Shown: positions 1 through 7,017, counted from the stretch's first letter. The stretch: DNA of 15,893 nt from Anaerolineales bacterium (GCA_026415275.1 JAOAHK010000016.1:1-15893); one strand, 5' to 3'. Numbers and translations: made by a program. The notes: a model not told the origin generated them from the sequence alone.

Positions 1-1
1 A

Positions 2-613
2 GAGACAGGAATTGGACATACCCCTTTGCCGCCTTACATCCATCAGCCGATCGAAAATGTTGCTGAGCGTTACCAAACCGTTTTTGCCAAAGTGAATGGT
101 TCGGCTGCTGCGCCAACTGCAGGATTGCATTTCACAGAGCGACTACTTAAAGAACTAGAAGACAAGGGAGTGCGATTTGCCCGTATAGTTCTTCATATTG
201 GTTTAGATACATTTGCTCCGGTCACCGAGGAGGATCCTTCCCAACATGTGATGCACACAGAGTGGTGCCAGGTTACCGAGGAGACAATACGAATGATCAA
301 TGAAACTCGATATTTGGGAAGGCGGGTCATTGCGGTAGGTACAACCAGTGTGCGTGCCTTAGAAACTGCTGCCACTCGCAGTCCAGTGGGGGAGATACGG
401 CCTTTTATTGGTGCAACTAATCTTTATATTTTGCCAGGGTATACCTTTAAGGTGGTGCAGGGGTTGATCACTAATTTTCATCTTCCCCGCTCAACCCTGC
501 TGATGCTGGTTTCTGCATTTGCAGGGCGCGAATGGGTGTTGAAGCTTTATCAAACGGCAATTCAGATGCGCTATCGGTTTTACTCTTTTGGCGATGCGAT
601 GTTGATGCTATGA
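2..613 (+). CDS. queA: tRNA preQ1(34) S-adenosylmethionine ribosyltransferase-isomerase, 3' part (5' end off the window)
   Basis: QueA transfers and isomerises the ribosyl group of S-adenosylmethionine onto 7-aminomethyl-7-deazaguanine in tRNA, giving epoxyqueuosine in the cytoplasm. The reading frame is open from the first bases, starting E-T-G-I-G-H-T and running into the conserved PLPPYI block. The internal TTG at 26 is therefore not the start. Further family blocks are TAGLHFTERLL, GTTSVRALE, NLYILPGYTFKVV and ITNFHLPRSTLLMLVSAFAG, ending in FYSFGDAMLM. About 203 residues are present. The family usually has 340-360, so roughly the first 140 lie upstream. The stop overlaps the next start as ATGA, so translation of the downstream glycosylase is probably coupled. 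Identification is secure. Confidence 0.96.
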   Translation, partial: ETGIGHTPLPPYIHQPIENVAERYQTVFAKVNGSAAAPTAGLHFTERLLKELEDKGVRFARIVLHIGLDTFAPVTEEDPSQHVMHTEWCQVTEETIRMINETRYLGRRVIAVGTTSVRALETAATRSPVGEIRPFIGATNLYILPGYTFKVVQGLITNFHLPRSTLLMLVSAFAGREWVLKLYQTAIQMRYRFYSFGDAMLML

Positions 614-1287
614 GCCAAGAAAATTGGACGTTGTTGGATGAAGAGATTATCAATTGTCAGCGTTGCGAGCGTTTGCTAGCATATTGCAGAGCAGTTGCCC
701 AAATCAAACGTCGCGCTTATCAGAACCAAATCTATTGGGGTAAACCTCTCCCAGGGTTTGGTGATCGAAATGCTCAACTTCTAATCGTAGGCCTAGCCCC
801 TGGGGCGCATGGGGCAAACCGAACCGGCAGAATGTTCACAGGTGACTCATCGGGGGATTTCCTTTATCGGGCTTTATACAAAGCAGGTTTTGCCAATCAA
901 CCTTATTCGATCCACCGGGAGGATGGGTTAGAGTTGCAGAATGTTTATATTACTGCTGTGTGCAGGTGTGCACCACCCCAAAATAAGCCATTACCCACCG
1001 AGATTCGCAATTGTCTACCATATTTATACCAAGAGATGAATATGCTTTCTCGGCTAAGGGTTGTGGTAGCCCTAGGAAGAATAGCCTTTGATCAAATGGT
1101 CAATTATTTCAATTTTTCACCTAAGCCCTTTTTCCAACATGGAGCATGTTATACAATAGCAAACTCTCAAAAGGTGCTCATTGCTTCATACCACCCCAGC
1201 CGCCAAAACACGCAAACAGGCCGTTTGACCGAACCAATGTTTGACCATATTTGGAAAATGGCAAAATCCTTTCTTGAAGGAGATTGA
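610..1287 (+). CDS. Family 5 (UDGb-type) uracil-DNA glycosylase
   Basis: Removes uracil, and in characterised relatives some other deaminated bases, from DNA as the first step of base-excision repair. The 225-residue protein has motif 1, GLAPGAHGANRTGRMFTGD, at 61-79 and motif 2, HPSRQNTQTGRLT, at 195-207. Both are typical of family 5, which lacks the usual Asp/Asn in motif 1. Cysteines at 16 and 19, one of 118/120, and 135 fit the [4Fe-4S] cluster of family 4/5 enzymes. I chose ATG 610 over an upstream in-frame start at 532 because it forms an ATGA overlap with queA, lies just before the conserved region and gives the normal family length. No clear ribosome-binding site is seen, consistent with coupling to queA. 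One base separates it from the next gene. Confidence 0.92.
   Translation: MSQENWTLLDEEIINCQRCERLLAYCRAVAQIKRRAYQNQIYWGKPLPGFGDRNAQLLIVGLAPGAHGANRTGRMFTGDSSGDFLYRALYKAGFANQPYSIHREDGLELQNVYITAVCRCAPPQNKPLPTEIRNCLPYLYQEMNMLSRLRVVVALGRIAFDQMVNYFNFSPKPFFQHGACYTIANSQKVLIASYHPSRQNTQTGRLTEPMFDHIWKMAKSFLEGD
1277..1282 (+). promoter_or_regulatory. Ribosome-binding site fixing a TTG start for the phosphorylase
   Basis: AAGGAG lies 6 bases before TTG 1289, inside the last codons of the glycosylase gene. The protein that begins at this TTG reads (M)RAVDIIIKKRDKLELS, which matches the normal N-terminus of pyrimidine-nucleoside phosphorylases. The longer reading from ATG 1241 adds 16 unrelated residues. 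Confidence 0.75.
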
Positions 1288-1288
1288 G

Positions 1289-2593
1289 TTGCGAGCGGTA
1301 GATATCATCATCAAAAAAAGGGATAAGCTTGAGCTTTCTGCTCAAGAGATTGAGTGGTTTATTCAAGGCTTTACTAGAGGAGATATACCAGACTACCAAG
1401 CTGCTGCTTGGGCAATGGCGGTTGTTCTGAATGGCATGACCGTCAAAGAGACTACTGCCCTGACCTTGGCGATGGCTCATTCAGGAGAGATGTTAGACCT
1501 TAGCTCTGTTGTTCCAATTGCCGTCGATAAACATTCGACGGGCGGTGTTGGGGATAAGACGACATTGGTAGTTGCGCCGCTTGTGGCGGCTTGTGGCTTA
1601 CCCGTGGGAAAAATGTCTGGCAGAGGATTAGGATTTAGTGGTGGAACTTTGGATAAGCTTGAATCGATTCGTGGATTTCGGGCTGACTTAAGCACGGAAC
1701 AATTTCTCCAACAATTAGCGCAAGTCGGTGTAGTAGTTTGTGGCCAAACGGCAGATTTAGCCCCCGCAGACGGAAAATTATATGCCCTGCGGGATGTGAC
1801 TGGAACTGTACAGTCCATACCGCTAATTGCCTCTTCCATCATGAGCAAAAAGATAGCCGCGGGTGCTCAAGCGATTGTGCTTGATGTCAAGGTTGGACTT
1901 GGTGCTTTCATGAAGACTCTCCTTGAGGCTGAACAATTGGCGAGGTTGATGGTGGAGATTGCACGTCAGACTGGGCGAAAGGCGGTCGCTTATTTATCGG
2001 ACATGAATCAACCATTAGGAAAGGCGGTAGGAAATGCCCTAGAAGTTAAGGAGGCTATTGACACCTTACAGAATCGGGGCCCTCAAGATTTTGAAGCCCA
2101 TTGTTTAGAAATTGCCAGCCGAATGTTGGTTGTTGGGAAAAATAGCCCGACAATGGAAACAGCCCGTACTACTCTTGAGCAAGCTCTGCACAATGGTTCG
2201 GCATGGGAAAAGTTCCTGGAATGGATTGAAGCTCAGGGAGGAGATGTCAGCATGGTTTTGGATCCACAAAAATTGCCCCAAAGCCCGCTCAAACGGGATA
2301 TTCTTGCAGCAAAAGACGGTTGCATTCATCGAATTAACGCAGAACAGGTTGGTTTGGCTGCGGTTCTACTCGGTGCAGGAAGAGCGAAGAAAGGCGATCT
2401 TATCGATTATGGAGTAGGTATTGAGGTGCATAAAAAGGTGGGATATGTGGTTCGAGAAAATGAGCCAATCTTTACAGTGCACGCGAACCGAACTGAAGAT
2501 ATTCATCGAGTGCAAACGATGCTGCTAGAAGCCGTGGAGATAAAAGAAGACCCCGTAGAGTCACTACCGCACTTCTACGGGGTCATTGAATGA
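1289..2593 (+). CDS. pdp: Pyrimidine-nucleoside phosphorylase / thymidine phosphorylase
   Basis: Phosphorolyses uridine, deoxyuridine or thymidine to the free base and (deoxy)ribose-1-phosphate, in cytosolic salvage and catabolism. With the TTG start the protein has 434 residues, the usual length for the Firmicutes enzyme. The phosphate loop DKHSTGGVGD at 80-89 is intact (K81, H82, S83), as is KMSGRGLG at 108-115. The base-binding set R168, S183 and K187 lies in LRDVTGTVQSIPLIASSIMSKK. An alpha N-terminal domain and an alpha/beta C-terminal domain ending in GVGIEVHKKVGYVV follow the family pattern. At 116-117 the usual His-Thr of GLGHTGGT is Phe-Ser. Whether it prefers thymidine or all pyrimidine nucleosides cannot be read from sequence, so deoA is an alternative symbol. 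It is the third gene of the queA operon. Confidence 0.94.
   Translation: MRAVDIIIKKRDKLELSAQEIEWFIQGFTRGDIPDYQAAAWAMAVVLNGMTVKETTALTLAMAHSGEMLDLSSVVPIAVDKHSTGGVGDKTTLVVAPLVAACGLPVGKMSGRGLGFSGGTLDKLESIRGFRADLSTEQFLQQLAQVGVVVCGQTADLAPADGKLYALRDVTGTVQSIPLIASSIMSKKIAAGAQAIVLDVKVGLGAFMKTLLEAEQLARLMVEIARQTGRKAVAYLSDMNQPLGKAVGNALEVKEAIDTLQNRGPQDFEAHCLEIASRMLVVGKNSPTMETARTTLEQALHNGSAWEKFLEWIEAQGGDVSMVLDPQKLPQSPLKRDILAAKDGCIHRINAEQVGLAAVLLGAGRAKKGDLIDYGVGIEVHKKVGYVVRENEPIFTVHANRTEDIHRVQTMLLEAVEIKEDPVESLPHFYGVIE
2549..2584. terminator. Perfect 11-bp hairpin inside the 3' end of the phosphorylase gene
   Basis: GACCCCGTAGA (2549-2559) pairs perfectly with TCTACGGGGTC (2574-2584) across a 14-base loop. 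The structure lies in the final codons of the coding region, a few bases before the stop. No T-run follows directly on either strand. It may act as a transcript-end stabiliser or a factor-dependent or bidirectional terminator between the converging genes. Confidence 0.45.
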
Positions 2594-2607
2594 ATGGGAT
2601 TCATTCA
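2587..2607. terminator. Perfect 9-bp hairpin spanning the phosphorylase stop, between convergent genes
   Basis: TGAATGAAT (2587-2595) pairs with ATTCATTCA (2599-2607) around a GGG loop. It covers the TGA stop at 2591-2593 and most of the 18-base gap to the converging lipoprotein gene. It is AT-rich and lacks a clear T-tract, so it is not a textbook intrinsic terminator. Its position suggests a bidirectional 3'-end element together with the 2549-2584 hairpin. Confidence 0.45.
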
Positions 2608-2611
2608 GCAA

Positions 2612-3187
2612 TTATTCAGGAGCCGTCATTGGGATTAGCCAAAAGGATTTGCCATCGCTTTCCGGTGTCCAACCGGTTAAGCCATAATCGGTTTCGACCA
2701 TCCACATCAACCAACCCCAAGAGCAAACTGGGCCGCTAATGACTTTTAAGTGCTCGCCAGGCAGAGCGTAGCCAATAATGTTGTGTGCGCTGCTGATATC
2801 GGGGCTACTGCGGATGGCATTCTTACCTCCATCCATGCTAACATAAACATGGAAACTCACCCGAACAATAGAGGGACCGCATCCCTCAACCGGATAGTAA
2901 ACATAAAAGCCCTGTTTTTTCAAGGATTGCACTTGTCCTGGATTGGGGGTGGGTGGGAGAGGTAATGAGGTAGGCGTCCAGGTCGGATAGACGACCGCTA
3001 TGGGGGTATCGGTTGGCGTTGGCGATGGTTCGGGGGTTACGACTTGAGTGATCACCTGCGTGACCACAACGGTTTGTGGTACTTCACGCGTCACCTCAAT
3101 CACTTGCGGTGTTGCAGCGGAACAAGAAGCTAGAATCAAGGACATACTCATGAGCATGAGTATCAAAATCATGGGGCTTTTCTTCAT
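2612..3187 (-). CDS. Secreted lipoprotein with Pro/Thr stalk and SH3-like C-terminal domain
   Basis: The 191-residue protein starts with a lysine-containing, very hydrophobic signal peptide ending in a lipobox L19-A-S-C22, so it should be lipid-anchored on the cell surface. Residues 28-50 form a Val/Thr repeat (VTREV, VVTQV) and 51-84 a Pro/Thr-rich stalk. Both are common in surface lipoproteins of Anaerolineae. Residues 105-185, including PGEHLKVISGP, CSWGWLMWMVE and GLTGWTPE, look like a bacterial SH3-like domain, with a Cys pair (103 and 155) that could form a disulfide. The ligand is unknown; cell-wall binding is the usual guess for such domains. AGGAG lies 9 bases before the ATG and a good promoter precedes it, so it is probably its own transcription unit. 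Confidence 0.85.
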   Translation of the reverse strand: MKKSPMILILMLMSMSLILASCSAATPQVIEVTREVPQTVVVTQVITQVVTPEPSPTPTDTPIAVVYPTWTPTSLPLPPTPNPGQVQSLKKQGFYVYYPVEGCGPSIVRVSFHVYVSMDGGKNAIRSSPDISSAHNIIGYALPGEHLKVISGPVCSWGWLMWMVETDYGLTGWTPESDGKSFWLIPMTAPE

Positions 3188-3218
3188 AATATCGAACTCC
3201 TAAATTACATGGAAAGTA

Positions 3219-3247
3219 ATCATAATCGTAATACAACCATTTTGCAA
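3219..3247 (-). promoter_or_regulatory. Sigma-70-type promoter for the SH3-like lipoprotein gene
   Basis: Reading the minus strand, TTGCAA (3247-3242) and TATGAT (3224-3219) are separated by exactly 17 bases. They match 4 and 5 of 6 consensus bases. The expected transcript start, near 3212, leaves a short leader carrying AGGAG at 3201-3197 before the ATG at 3187. Confidence 0.6.
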
Positions 3248-3266
3248 TGTATCGATGAGAGATTTT

Positions 3267-4313
3267 TCATCTAACCTCCCTTAGACAATCGCGGAGTAAT
3301 TTTTCTGGATCGTGTTCGTAAGTTTGGCGAGAAATTTTCCCCTGGATGATATCCAACAGGGTTTTATGCAAGAAATGGTTTACAGGAGTGGGAGTATTCG
3401 TTTGAGATCCAAACCGCACCACAGCACCGTTCAGGTACTCCACTTCGCTCTGCTCCTTGCCTGCTGCCAAATCTAAGTACAAGGAAGGCATCTTACTGCC
3501 GCGCCCTTTGCCAATGAACTGAATGAAAAAAGGTCGACTGAGCCAAAAAGGCAAATTGCGTATTGCCCAAACCAAGAGACGCACCGGTGTAGCTGGCAAA
3601 TCAACAACCCGAATCTGGAGAGCATCCATCACAGCGAGGGTTTCGCGAATTTGGAGGATTTCAATCTGGAAGCTGGCAGGATGGGAGAGGACCGCAACCG
3701 GCGGCAAATTCAAGATGGCACAAGTAGCATTGGTTAATTGATTCGTGATCAATTTTGACCATTTCATTTCTTCAGCCCTGGGATACCCCCTGACATTGAA
3801 TCCAGCCTTGTGCAGGGTGAGAATAAGCTGACGAGCAAATTCGTTTTGAAGGGCAATCCCAACACCGCGTTCCTTCTCGATGGTGATTTCTCCGATCTGT
3901 TTCCAACCAATTGCGCTGGTCACGGTTCCAGCAATTACCCTTTCTTTTCCGAAGGCTGCATGGAAGAAGAGTTCATTCTCAACCCCGTTTTGTAAACTGA
4001 GGATTGGGGGAAGGCGATCTTTGAAGGGTATAAGAGTCTCAATCAATCTAGCCGTATCGTATGCCTTAACCGCTACAAGAACGAAATCGTAAATGTTTTC
4101 TTCGAGAGCTTGTTGGAGGGAGGATGTTACCTGGACGGAATCAAGGTGTAAAGTCTCTTTTCCTTTGTGGATCGTTATCCCAACTTTTTCAAGCACTTTG
4201 GCGACTTCGGGCCTTTCTAAGAAAGTAACCTGCTGCCCAGATGAAATCAATCTTCCGCCAATATAACAGCCAATTGCTCCAGCGCCGATGGAAAGAAGAG
4301 ATAAATTGGGCAT
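3267..4313 (-). CDS. panE: 2-dehydropantoate 2-reductase (ketopantoate reductase family)
   Basis: Expected to reduce ketopantoate to pantoate with NADPH in pantothenate and coenzyme A synthesis. The Rossmann motif GAGAIG at 10-15 is near the N-terminus. VKAYDT at 82-87, SLQNGVEN at 106-113 (N109) and KWSKLITN at 184-191 (K187, the expected catalytic lysine) follow. The C-terminal helical domain contains KMPSLYLDLAAGKEQSEVEYLNG at 274-296, including E290, the expected substrate-binding acid. At 348 residues it is about 45 longer than E. coli PanE. Most of the extra length is a hydrophobic stretch at about 240-268, as in other long family members. The family includes paralogues with other keto-acid substrates, so the pathway is less certain than the fold. 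The start lies 5 bases after the upstream gene's stop, indicating an operon. Confidence 0.85.
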   Translation of the reverse strand: MPNLSLLSIGAGAIGCYIGGRLISSGQQVTFLERPEVAKVLEKVGITIHKGKETLHLDSVQVTSSLQQALEENIYDFVLVAVKAYDTARLIETLIPFKDRLPPILSLQNGVENELFFHAAFGKERVIAGTVTSAIGWKQIGEITIEKERGVGIALQNEFARQLILTLHKAGFNVRGYPRAEEMKWSKLITNQLTNATCAILNLPPVAVLSHPASFQIEILQIRETLAVMDALQIRVVDLPATPVRLLVWAIRNLPFWLSRPFFIQFIGKGRGSKMPSLYLDLAAGKEQSEVEYLNGAVVRFGSQTNTPTPVNHFLHKTLLDIIQGKISRQTYEHDPEKLLRDCLREVR

Positions 4314-4318
4314 CCTGC

Positions 4319-4966
4319 CTAACCTTTTTCTTGCAGTTGATCGTTTTGAATGGGTTGACTGAGCTCAACAAGCAACCAATTGTGAGTTTGGGGGTAAAAG
4401 TGAAGGAGTGCATAGCCCGTGTTTGTAAAGAGAAACTGCGCTCCATAGAAATTGGGTTGAGGAAAGATCCCTAACGTGGCATATAAAACCATGTTCAAGA
4501 TGCCACCATGAGAAACCACCAAATATCGACCAGGTTGGCGCCTTATTAATGTTTCAACAGCTTTTCCAGCTCGCAAAAACAATTCCCACTGACTTTCCCC
4601 TGTCTTTCCGATTTTATCGTATAAGCTCATGAAGTCGGGGCGGGGATAAAGATTTTGAGCCTGTTCAGGATGTAAACCAGAAAGTAAGCCTGCATCTCGT
4701 TCCATCCATATCGGATCAAGTTCTAAAGGGATCAAGAGCGTTTGGGCAATGATTTCAGCGGTTTGTCGGGCGCGGGAAAGCGGACTGCTAATAATTTGAT
4801 CGAATTGAATTCTTTTTTCTTTCCAAAGAGAGGCAAGGCGCTGAGCTTGTTGAACACCTTTTTCCGAAAGAGGAAAATCGTATTGACCTTGATGGTATCC
4901 GTTGGCATTGCCAGTTGATTCACCATGTCTGAGAAAGTAGAATTGATAATAATCGAGTTTTTCCAT
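4319..4966 (-). CDS. Histidine phosphatase (phosphoglycerate mutase-like) family protein
   Basis: The 215-residue protein belongs to the branch-1 histidine phosphatases, which pass phosphate through a histidine. The catalytic LRHGEST is at 12-18 (H14), SPLSRARQTAE at 61-71 supplies the second arginine, the general acid E89 lies in WMERDAGLLSG, and the second catalytic histidine is H153 in VVSHGG. Substrate cannot be assigned. Candidates are broad-specificity phosphatase, alpha-ribazole phosphatase or phosphoglycerate mutase, and there is no cobalamin context to support the second. It lies 60 bases downstream of fmt and 5 bases upstream of the panE-like gene. No strong ribosome-binding site precedes its ATG. 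Confidence 0.88.
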   Translation of the reverse strand: MEKLDYYQFYFLRHGESTGNANGYHQGQYDFPLSEKGVQQAQRLASLWKEKRIQFDQIISSPLSRARQTAEIIAQTLLIPLELDPIWMERDAGLLSGLHPEQAQNLYPRPDFMSLYDKIGKTGESQWELFLRAGKAVETLIRRQPGRYLVVSHGGILNMVLYATLGIFPQPNFYGAQFLFTNTGYALLHFYPQTHNWLLVELSQPIQNDQLQEKG

Positions 4967-5026
4967 GTTAGTTTTTCTGTGTCAATCTTTGTGAGAATTC
5001 TTTATCGTCAAGTTTATGAAATTGTC

Positions 5027-6004
5027 TTAACCCTGTGGAATCTTTCTTTGGCTTCCCCAATGAGGTAAAATGACTTGCCCCCAATTGCGATAGCCGTTTA
5101 GTAAGTCCGTGCCAGAAATTGGCTTTTTACCGCTTGGTTGCACAGTAATTAGTTCAAGAATCCCTTTTGCTGTTGCAATTGCAGCTTTCTTTTGATAGCG
5201 GATTGTTTGTCCTATGGGATAGTTGTGTTCGATATTGATGGGAGAAGCTTCATGGATGATCAGCCGACTGCCTTCGAGGTAGGTGAAAGCGGAAGGCCAG
5301 GGATTAAAAGCGCGCACTTTGCGCCAAAGAACCTCGGCTGCTTGGTTAAAATCTAGTTCCCCTTCTTCTTTTTTTAGCAAGGGGGCATAAGTTGCTTTTT
5401 CATTGTTTTGATTTTGGGGGACGATTTTGCCATTGAGGTAATCCCCAAGCGTTTCAATCAATAAGTCAGCTCCGATTTCAGCTAAGCGGCTTGAAAGGGT
5501 AAGACTATTATCCGAATCGAGGATAGGAGTAGCCCTCTGCCGCAATATAGGCCCCGTATCAACCCCTTCATCCATTTGCATAATCGTGATCCCAGTTTCG
5601 CGATCGCCATGCAGAATGGCGGCTGGTATGGGGGCTGCGCCTCGCCAACGGGGAAGCAATGACGCATGGACATTGATACAACCATGGTGGGGAAGGTCAA
5701 GTACATTTTTCTTGAGGATTTGACCAAATGCTGCCACGACAATGAGATCAGGTTGCCACTGCTTTAGTTGATTAAAGGCGGTGGGTTCACTTAATCTATG
5801 AGGTTGAATAACCGGCAGACCCAATTGGATTGCGACTTCCTTGACGGGTGGGGAGCTCATTTGATTGCCTCTCCCGGCAGGACGGTCTGGTTGTGTCACG
5901 GCGCCGACCACGTTGTAATGCTGAACAAGCCGTTGCAGGCAAGGTACTGCAAAGCAGGGGGAACCCATAAAGACGATGCGGGGAAATTGCTTAAGGGTGA
6001 CCAT
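5027..6004 (-). CDS. fmt: Methionyl-tRNA formyltransferase
   Basis: Transfers a formyl group from 10-formyl-tetrahydrofolate to the amino group of initiator Met-tRNA. The N-terminal catalytic domain begins PRIVFMGSPCFAVP. The formyl-folate site is CINVHASLLPRWRGAAPI at 109-126 (N111, H113), with D149 in GVDTGPIL. The C-terminal OB-like tRNA-binding domain runs from about 215 to the end. From ATG 6004 the protein has 325 residues, close to the family's 310-320. A GTG at 6022 would add six residues but has poorly spaced AGGA. No Shine-Dalgarno precedes 6004, and a TAGAAT hexamer ends 8 bases before it, so a leaderless start is possible. Start is therefore less sure than function. Confidence 0.95.
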   Translation of the reverse strand: MVTLKQFPRIVFMGSPCFAVPCLQRLVQHYNVVGAVTQPDRPAGRGNQMSSPPVKEVAIQLGLPVIQPHRLSEPTAFNQLKQWQPDLIVVAAFGQILKKNVLDLPHHGCINVHASLLPRWRGAAPIPAAILHGDRETGITIMQMDEGVDTGPILRQRATPILDSDNSLTLSSRLAEIGADLLIETLGDYLNGKIVPQNQNNEKATYAPLLKKEEGELDFNQAAEVLWRKVRAFNPWPSAFTYLEGSRLIIHEASPINIEHNYPIGQTIRYQKKAAIATAKGILELITVQPSGKKPISGTDLLNGYRNWGQVILPHWGSQRKIPQG

Positions 6005-6032
6005 TGAGGCAAATTCTATCACGATCCTGAAA

Positions 6033-6050
6033 TGACAAGAATTAATGTCA
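6033..6050. repeat. Short inverted repeat upstream of fmt
   Basis: TGACA (6033-6037) and TGTCA (6046-6050) flank an 8-base AT-rich centre in the gap between tRNA-Leu and fmt. On the minus strand the outer arm contains TTGACA, but no matching -10 lies 16-18 bases downstream. It may be a small operator or simply chance; support is weak. Confidence 0.2.
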
Positions 6051-6135
6051 AAAAGGAATCAATTGTTATGAATAGGAGAGAAAAGTCTTTAGTTCCTGAT
6101 GAGTCCCCCATGTTGATGAAAAATGATGCTGTAAA

Positions 6136-6221
6136 TGGGGCGGGTGGGAGTCGAACCCACAAGGAGTGTCACCTCCGGAGGATTTTAAGTCCCCTGCGTC
6201 TGCCAGTTCCGCCACCGCCCC
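6136..6221 (-). tRNA. tRNA-Leu(UAA)
   Basis: On the minus strand a type II tRNA folds cleanly. The acceptor arm is GGGGCGG (from 6221) with CCGCCCC (ending 6137), followed by discriminator A at 6136. The anticodon stem GGGGA/TCCTC encloses loop CTTAAAA with anticodon TAA at 6187-6185. A long variable arm GGAG..CTCC follows, then a T arm with GGTTCGACTCC. No CCA is encoded; the genomic bases after the discriminator are TTT. It lies between the PHP gene and fmt, all on the same strand, and has its own promoter. Confidence 0.97.
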
Positions 6222-6231
6222 TATACCCTTA

Positions 6232-6259
6232 ATTCTACTCAAAAACTGCGAATGGTCAA
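6232..6259 (-). promoter_or_regulatory. Promoter for tRNA-Leu, overlapping the PHP gene stop codon
   Basis: On the minus strand TTGACC (6259-6254) and TAGAAT (6237-6232) are 16 bases apart, each matching 5 of 6 consensus bases. The TGA inside the -35 hexamer is the stop codon of the PHP-domain gene. The expected start point is only a few bases before the mature tRNA 5' end at 6221. Confidence 0.65.
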
Positions 6260-6912
6260 GCGATTTGAAAGTTTTTTTTCCACATTGCATAACGAGAGCA
6301 GAAGTGAACCAATGGTGATGAGTAGCGAGTGTAGGTTTTTGTGTTTGTGAATGCAATCCGAAATTGCTCTACATTTTCAAACCCATCCATCAGATGATAA
6401 GCTTTGCCGACCTCAGCGGCAATGTGGGCGTCTGAGCCAACACTGCCGGTCAGATTATGCAGCTTGGCAAAAGATTGGGCTTGGCGATTGTGTTGGCTCA
6501 TGATACAGCGGGCATTAAAGACCTCAATGGCATCGACTTTGTCGACAATCTTGATTAAGTTGTTTACTTCCCAATGTCCTTTGCGAAAGCGATCAAAGGG
6601 ATGGGAAACACTAATAAAGGCTCCTTGTCTGTGTAATTCATCAATGACTTCTAGAGCATCTAACCCGGCAGGAATTTCTTCTGTGACAAAGAATGCAAGC
6701 AACTCCCCTTGGCGGGTAAGGATTTCCTCACCAACGATGATTTTATTCGGAGCGATCTTATGAGCTAGGAGGGCGTTACGAATAGTGTTGTGATCGGTTA
6801 TGGCGATTTTGTCGATCTTTTTTCGTTCACAGGTTTTCAACAGTTGAGAGATGCTCAGCAGGCTATCTCCTGAGGCATCGGTGTGGCAATGGAGTTCTAC
6901 ACGGATAGGCAT
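6256..6912 (-). CDS. PHP-domain metal-dependent phosphoesterase
   Basis: The 218-residue protein is a stand-alone PHP domain, a family of metal-dependent phosphoesterases that includes 3',5'-nucleoside bisphosphate phosphatases. Metal-ligand motifs are in order: HCHTDASGDS at 8-17, ITDHNT at 38-43, GEEILTRQGELLAFF at 61-75, SHPFDR at 103-108, IEVFNAR at 129-135 and GSDAH at 159-163. I chose ATG 6912 because the HxH strand normally follows within about ten residues. A TTG at 6966 would add 18 residues without similarity. No good ribosome-binding site is seen at either. The substrate is not determined. The gene diverges from psuK and its stop lies in the tRNA-Leu promoter. Confidence 0.87.
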   Translation of the reverse strand: MPIRVELHCHTDASGDSLLSISQLLKTCERKKIDKIAITDHNTIRNALLAHKIAPNKIIVGEEILTRQGELLAFFVTEEIPAGLDALEVIDELHRQGAFISVSHPFDRFRKGHWEVNNLIKIVDKVDAIEVFNARCIMSQHNRQAQSFAKLHNLTGSVGSDAHIAAEVGKAYHLMDGFENVEQFRIAFTNTKTYTRYSSPLVHFCSRYAMWKKNFQIA

Positions 6913-6988
6913 AGTGGATGGATTTCTTCGCTTGTTTGATGGATGGTAAACCGGTCCCAGAATCAATTAGTCTGATAGCGTGGCTGCT

Positions 6989-7017
6989 ATTATAATTTAA
7001 CCACAATGATGAGACAA
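6989..7017 (-). promoter_or_regulatory. Promoter for the PHP gene, with a palindromic -10 shared with psuK
   Basis: On the minus strand TTGTCT (7017-7012) and TATAAT (6994-6989) are 17 bases apart; the -10 is perfect and the -35 matches 4 of 6. The core ATTATAAT (6989-6996) is its own reverse complement, so it also presents TATAAT on the plus strand. Expected minus-strand start is near 6982, giving about 70 bases of leader before ATG 6912. Confidence 0.55.
6991..6996 (+). promoter_or_regulatory. Plus-strand -10 element of psuK, close to the start codon
   Basis: A perfect TATAAT ends 9 bases before ATG 7006. No clear -35 lies 16-18 bases upstream (the best is TTAGTC at 6967-6972) and no Shine-Dalgarno lies between. 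If used, transcription would begin at or within a few bases of the ATG, giving a leaderless message. Confidence 0.45.

Noticed and set aside
1477..1848. 123-codon minus-strand open frame inside the phosphorylase gene
   Set aside because: Antisense shadow of the conserved phosphate-loop region; no domain seen.
3237..3271. Weak inverted repeats between the panE-like and lipoprotein genes as a terminator
   Set aside because: Stems are only 5 bp with long loops and overlap the lipoprotein promoter; not convincing.
6023..6051. TTGACA on the minus strand as the fmt promoter -35
   Set aside because: No acceptable -10 lies 16-18 bases downstream; the nearest good hexamer, TAGAAT, is 27 bases away.
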